A stretch of DNA of 64,000 nt from Micromonospora citrea (GTDB lineage: Bacteria > Actinomycetota > Actinomycetes > Mycobacteriales > Micromonosporaceae). Shown here piece after piece: positions 61,895-64,000 of the stretch. The notes beneath the pieces were generated by a model that was not told the DNA's origin, ran no database searches, and saw only the letters and a list, made by a program, of their open reading frames with translations. The stretch is taken from assembly GCF_900090315.1 (NCBI RefSeq), contig NZ_FMHZ01000002.1:5550501-5614500 (forward strand). The letters run 5' to 3'. The position numbers and the translations under genes are program-made. Each line of letters starts with the position of its first letter. The stretch's first letter is position 1.

Positions 61895-62452
61895 GTGACC
61901 TCCTCCGACCCCCGCGCCCGGCGGACCCGGGCCAGGCTGCGGGCGGCCGTCCTCGACCTGGCCGCCGAGCGGGAGCTGGGCGACATCACGATCGCCGAGG
62001 TGGCCAAGCGGGCCGGGGTGAACCGCGCGACGACCTACCTCCACTTTCCCGACCTGGACGCGCTCGTCACCGACGCGATGGAGGAGGCGGTCGCCCAGGT
62101 GGCGCGCGCCGCGGCGCTCTGCCCGCTGGACGCCCCGCGCGACGAGCCGCCGCAGCCGCTGCGCGACCTCTTCGACACGGTCGCCGCCAACGCGGTCCTC
62201 TACCGTCGGATGCTGTCACCGCACGGCAGCGCCCGCTTCGCGGCGACCCTGCGGGACCGGCTCGCCGCCGAACTGCGGCGGAGCCTTGAGGCGCGGTCCC
62301 GTCCCCGTGGCACGGACGACGTGCCGGTGGACGTCCACGCCGCCTACCTCGCCGGCGCCCTGACCGGCGTCATCGCCACCTGGACGGCGGCGGGGGCCCC
62401 GGCCGGCGCGGCCGACACGGCACTCGCGACGTGGCGGTTGCTCCGTGGTTGA
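61895..62452 (+). CDS. TetR-family transcriptional regulator
   Basis: A 185-residue regulator with the TetR HTH in residues about 8-55: ARLRAAVLDLAAERELGD, then ITIAEVAKRAGVNRATTYLHF (given in part; the recognition helix is VNRATTYLHF). The C-terminal ligand-binding half has no recognised signature. GTG 61895 is set by the leaderless promoter. It is divergent from the FrnE-like gene across an inverted repeat, so it most likely controls that gene and itself. Confidence 0.9.
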   Translation: MTSSDPRARRTRARLRAAVLDLAAERELGDITIAEVAKRAGVNRATTYLHFPDLDALVTDAMEEAVAQVARAAALCPLDAPRDEPPQPLRDLFDTVAANAVLYRRMLSPHGSARFAATLRDRLAAELRRSLEARSRPRGTDDVPVDVHAAYLAGALTGVIATWTAAGAPAGAADTALATWRLLRG

Positions 62453-62533
62453 CGACGGTGCCGTCGTCGGCACCCAAGTGGCGCAGGCCCGCCCGGTCCC
62501 GCTCACCAGGCGTACGTCATTCGGGAGGTTGTC

Positions 62534-63187
62534 GTGGTCGGCAGGCCGGCGGTAGGCGGAGGTCGATGGGTCGAGGTGGATCCGGGCCGGGTCGCCCGCT
62601 GGGTCGCCGGCTTCGCCGACCGGCACGGCCCGCCCACCACCGCCGAGCAGGCGTACGGCCTGCTGCTGGCCGCCCCGGACGGCGCGACCGCCGAGCTGCA
62701 CACCCCGCCCGGCGCGCGAGCCGCCTCGGACGTGCCCGGGTTCGCCGCCGCCGCGCTCACGCCCCGCCGCATCGGTCTGCTGCTGGCCCGCAAGGGCGCG
62801 GTGGCCGTCGGCGTGGCGGCGGGGGAGGAGCTCGTGGTCTCCAAGGTGGACACCCGATACGTGCAGGGCCGCACCGCCGCCGGCGGCTGGTCCCAGCAGC
62901 GCTTCGCCCGGCGCCGCGACAACCAGGCGAAGGCGGCGCTGGGCGACGCCGCCGACCTGGCCGTACGCCTGCTGCTGCCGGAGGCGTCGTCGCTGAGTGC
63001 GCTGGTCTGCGGCGGCGACCGGCGGGCGGTGGACACCGTGCTCGCCGACCGGCGGCTCGCCCCGCTCGCCGCCCTCCGCGCCGAGCGCCTGCTCGACGTC
63101 CCCGAGCCCCGGCGCGCGGTGCTGGTCGCGGCCGTGGCCGCTGCCCGGGCGGTCCGGATCCTGGTACGCGATCCCGCGCCGTCCTGA
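62534..63187 (+). CDS. acVLRF1-type peptidyl-tRNA hydrolase (Vms1-like release factor)
   Basis: A 217-residue protein of the actinobacterial Vms1-like release factor 1 family, related to eRF1 and yeast Vms1/ANKZF1. The catalytic-loop equivalent is GGWSQQRFARRRDNQ (about 117-131), standing in for the GGQ/GSQ loop that reaches into the peptidyl-transferase centre. Family members release stalled peptides from tRNA on the large subunit during ribosome rescue. GTG 62534 follows GGGAGG. The stop codon lies inside a 23-bp-period direct repeat. Confidence 0.85.
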   Translation: MVGRPAVGGGRWVEVDPGRVARWVAGFADRHGPPTTAEQAYGLLLAAPDGATAELHTPPGARAASDVPGFAAAALTPRRIGLLLARKGAVAVGVAAGEELVVSKVDTRYVQGRTAAGGWSQQRFARRRDNQAKAALGDAADLAVRLLLPEASSLSALVCGGDRRAVDTVLADRRLAPLAALRAERLLDVPEPRRAVLVAAVAAARAVRILVRDPAPS

Positions 63188-63213
63188 TCCGGGATCCCGC
63201 GCCGTCCTGATCC
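63170..63213. repeat. 23-bp-period direct repeat over a stop codon
   Basis: The 21-base unit GATCCCGCGCCGTCCTGATCC occurs at 63170-63190 and again at 63193-63213, separated by GG. The first copy contains the last codons and TGA stop of the release-factor gene; the second lies just downstream. Confidence 0.85.
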
Positions 63214-63310
63214 GCGGGCCACGACGGCCCGGGCCGATGGACGCCGCTCGGGACGGCCGGCCGGCCGGCGGTCGCACTAGGCTGGTCGCGAGGGTCGGGA
63301 AGGAGCCGGG

Positions 63311-64000
63311 ATGGCGGAGACGGCTGCGGCCGACGTCGTCGTGGTCGGTGCCGGGACCACCCCCGACGACGAGCTGGTGGTGGAGAGCCTGGGCCACCGG
63401 ATCAGGCGGCTGCGGGCGGCCCGGGGCCTGACCCAGCAGCAGGTGGTCGGCACCCGCTACACCCGCGCGTTCCTCGGCGCGGTGGAGTCGGGCGCGCGGG
63501 CGCCCAGCCCCGAGGCGCTGGCATACTTCGCGGACCGGCTCGGGCTGCCGGTGGACGACCTGCGGTACGGCCGACCGGCCGACGCGGCAGACCGGCTCGC
63601 GGCTGAGCACGCCGCGGCCCGGCGCGCTCTCTCCGCCGGCCGGCTGGACGCCGCCGAGCGGGCGTTGGCCGGGATACGCCGTCGGGCGGAGCACTACGGA
63701 CTCTCCGAACTGGCCGGTTGGGCCGAATACCACCTGGCGGAGGCGCAACTGCACCGGGGGCGGACGGAGGACGCCGCCGCCGGCTACGACGAGCTGGCGA
63801 AGGCGCTGCCCGACGGGTGTCCGGCGCTGCGCGCGGCGGTGCTGGCCCGGCAGGCGTACTGCCTGCTGGTCACCGGGGACGCCCCTCGGGCGGTGGCGAT
63901 GCTGGAGGGTGGGCTGCGGTGCCTGCGGGCGGCGCCGCCGGTGGACGCCGACGCCGAGCTGCGGTTGACCAACGCGTTGATGTACACGTACCTCGAACTG
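63311..64000 (+). CDS. XRE-family HTH regulator with TPR-like region (partial, cut by window end)
   Basis: An open frame of 230 codons runs from the ATG at 63311 to the window end without a stop. Residues about 24-85 are an XRE helix-turn-helix (LGHRIRRLRAARGLTQQQV, then FLGAVESGARAPSPEALAYFA); the rest is helical TPR-like repeat (ALSAGRLDAAERALAG, EYHLAEAQLHRGRTEDA). Such proteins sense peptides or metabolites through the repeats in many actinobacteria. AAGGAG lies nine bases before the ATG, and a TAGGCT box near 63276 may be its promoter. Confidence 0.85.
   Translation, partial: MAETAAADVVVVGAGTTPDDELVVESLGHRIRRLRAARGLTQQQVVGTRYTRAFLGAVESGARAPSPEALAYFADRLGLPVDDLRYGRPADAADRLAAEHAAARRALSAGRLDAAERALAGIRRRAEHYGLSELAGWAEYHLAEAQLHRGRTEDAAAGYDELAKALPDGCPALRAAVLARQAYCLLVTGDAPRAVAMLEGGLRCLRAAPPVDADAELRLTNALMYTYLEL

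Overview
The window is high-GC actinobacterial DNA (GTG and TTG starts are common, codon third positions are almost all G/C). Gene content fits Micromonosporaceae, most likely Micromonospora or a close relative: rbpA, whiA, opcA, a mycothiol-type maleylpyruvate isomerase, an acVLRF1-type release factor, and the conserved order rapZ-yvcK-whiA-gap-pgk-tpiA-secG. This genus-level reading is inference from gene content and order, not from a database match. Almost all of the window is chromosomal core; I see no insertion sequence, prophage, CRISPR array, rRNA or tRNA.

Layout. (1) 1-7.5 kb: a TerC-type metal exporter behind a yybP-ykoY manganese riboswitch; a convergent pair for murein-peptide metabolism (YkfC-like NlpC/P60 endopeptidase and YkfB-like L-Ala-D/L-Glu epimerase); a tyrosine phosphatase; a beta-lactamase-fold serine hydrolase; typA. 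(2) 7.6-20.1 kb: more variable genes. These are a DedA protein fused to a degenerate PAP2 domain, an MMPL exporter divergent from a MarR regulator, a CocE-type hydrolase, an unknown protein with an M15-like HxH motif, an ArsR regulator with its MFS partner, a cold-shock protein, a methyltransferase, a second DedA protein, a metallo-beta-lactamase-fold hydrolase and a mycothiol-related isomerase. (3) 20.2-32.3 kb: rsgA, uvrA, a Tat/lipobox Rieske protein, an MFS protein, uvrC, a probably acquired GT1 glycosyltransferase, and recQ. (4) 32.4-39.7 kb: rapZ-yvcK-whiA, gap-pgk-tpiA, secG, rbpA. (5) 39.8-48.4 kb, minus strand: tkt-tal-pgi-zwf-opcA-pgl, the oxidative and non-oxidative pentose phosphate genes in one likely transcript. 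(6) 48.6-52.3 kb: haem O/haem A synthesis (ctaB, ctaA) around an unknown 110-residue protein and an ATP-grasp enzyme. (7) 52.4-59.3 kb: a complete SUF Fe-S operon, sufR-B-D-Rieske-C-S-U-T. (8) 59.3-64 kb: a repeat-rich spacer, a LysE exporter, a FrnE-like DsbA protein fused to TPR repeats and divergent from a TetR regulator, an acVLRF1-type peptidyl-tRNA hydrolase, and an XRE-TPR regulator cut by the right edge.

Genes work together in blocks. Glycolysis and pentose phosphate genes face each other across rbpA/pgl; SUF and haem A genes share redox-cofactor assembly; uvrA and uvrC lie near each other. A recurring signal is a TAnnnT-like -10 box ending 6-8 bases before the start codon at thirteen genes, which predicts leaderless mRNAs and was used to choose several starts. 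Inverted repeats sit at the control regions of the MarR, ArsR, SufR and TetR genes. Strong perfect hairpins separate most convergent units.

Nothing here is clearly a new multi-gene system. The best leads are the Mn-riboswitch/TerC unit with its downstream hairpin, the large ArsR operator, the DedA-PAP2 protein without catalytic residues, the M15-like orphan with a structured leader, the glycosyltransferase insertion, and the 66-bp tandem repeat and the long inverted repeat at 59.7 kb.
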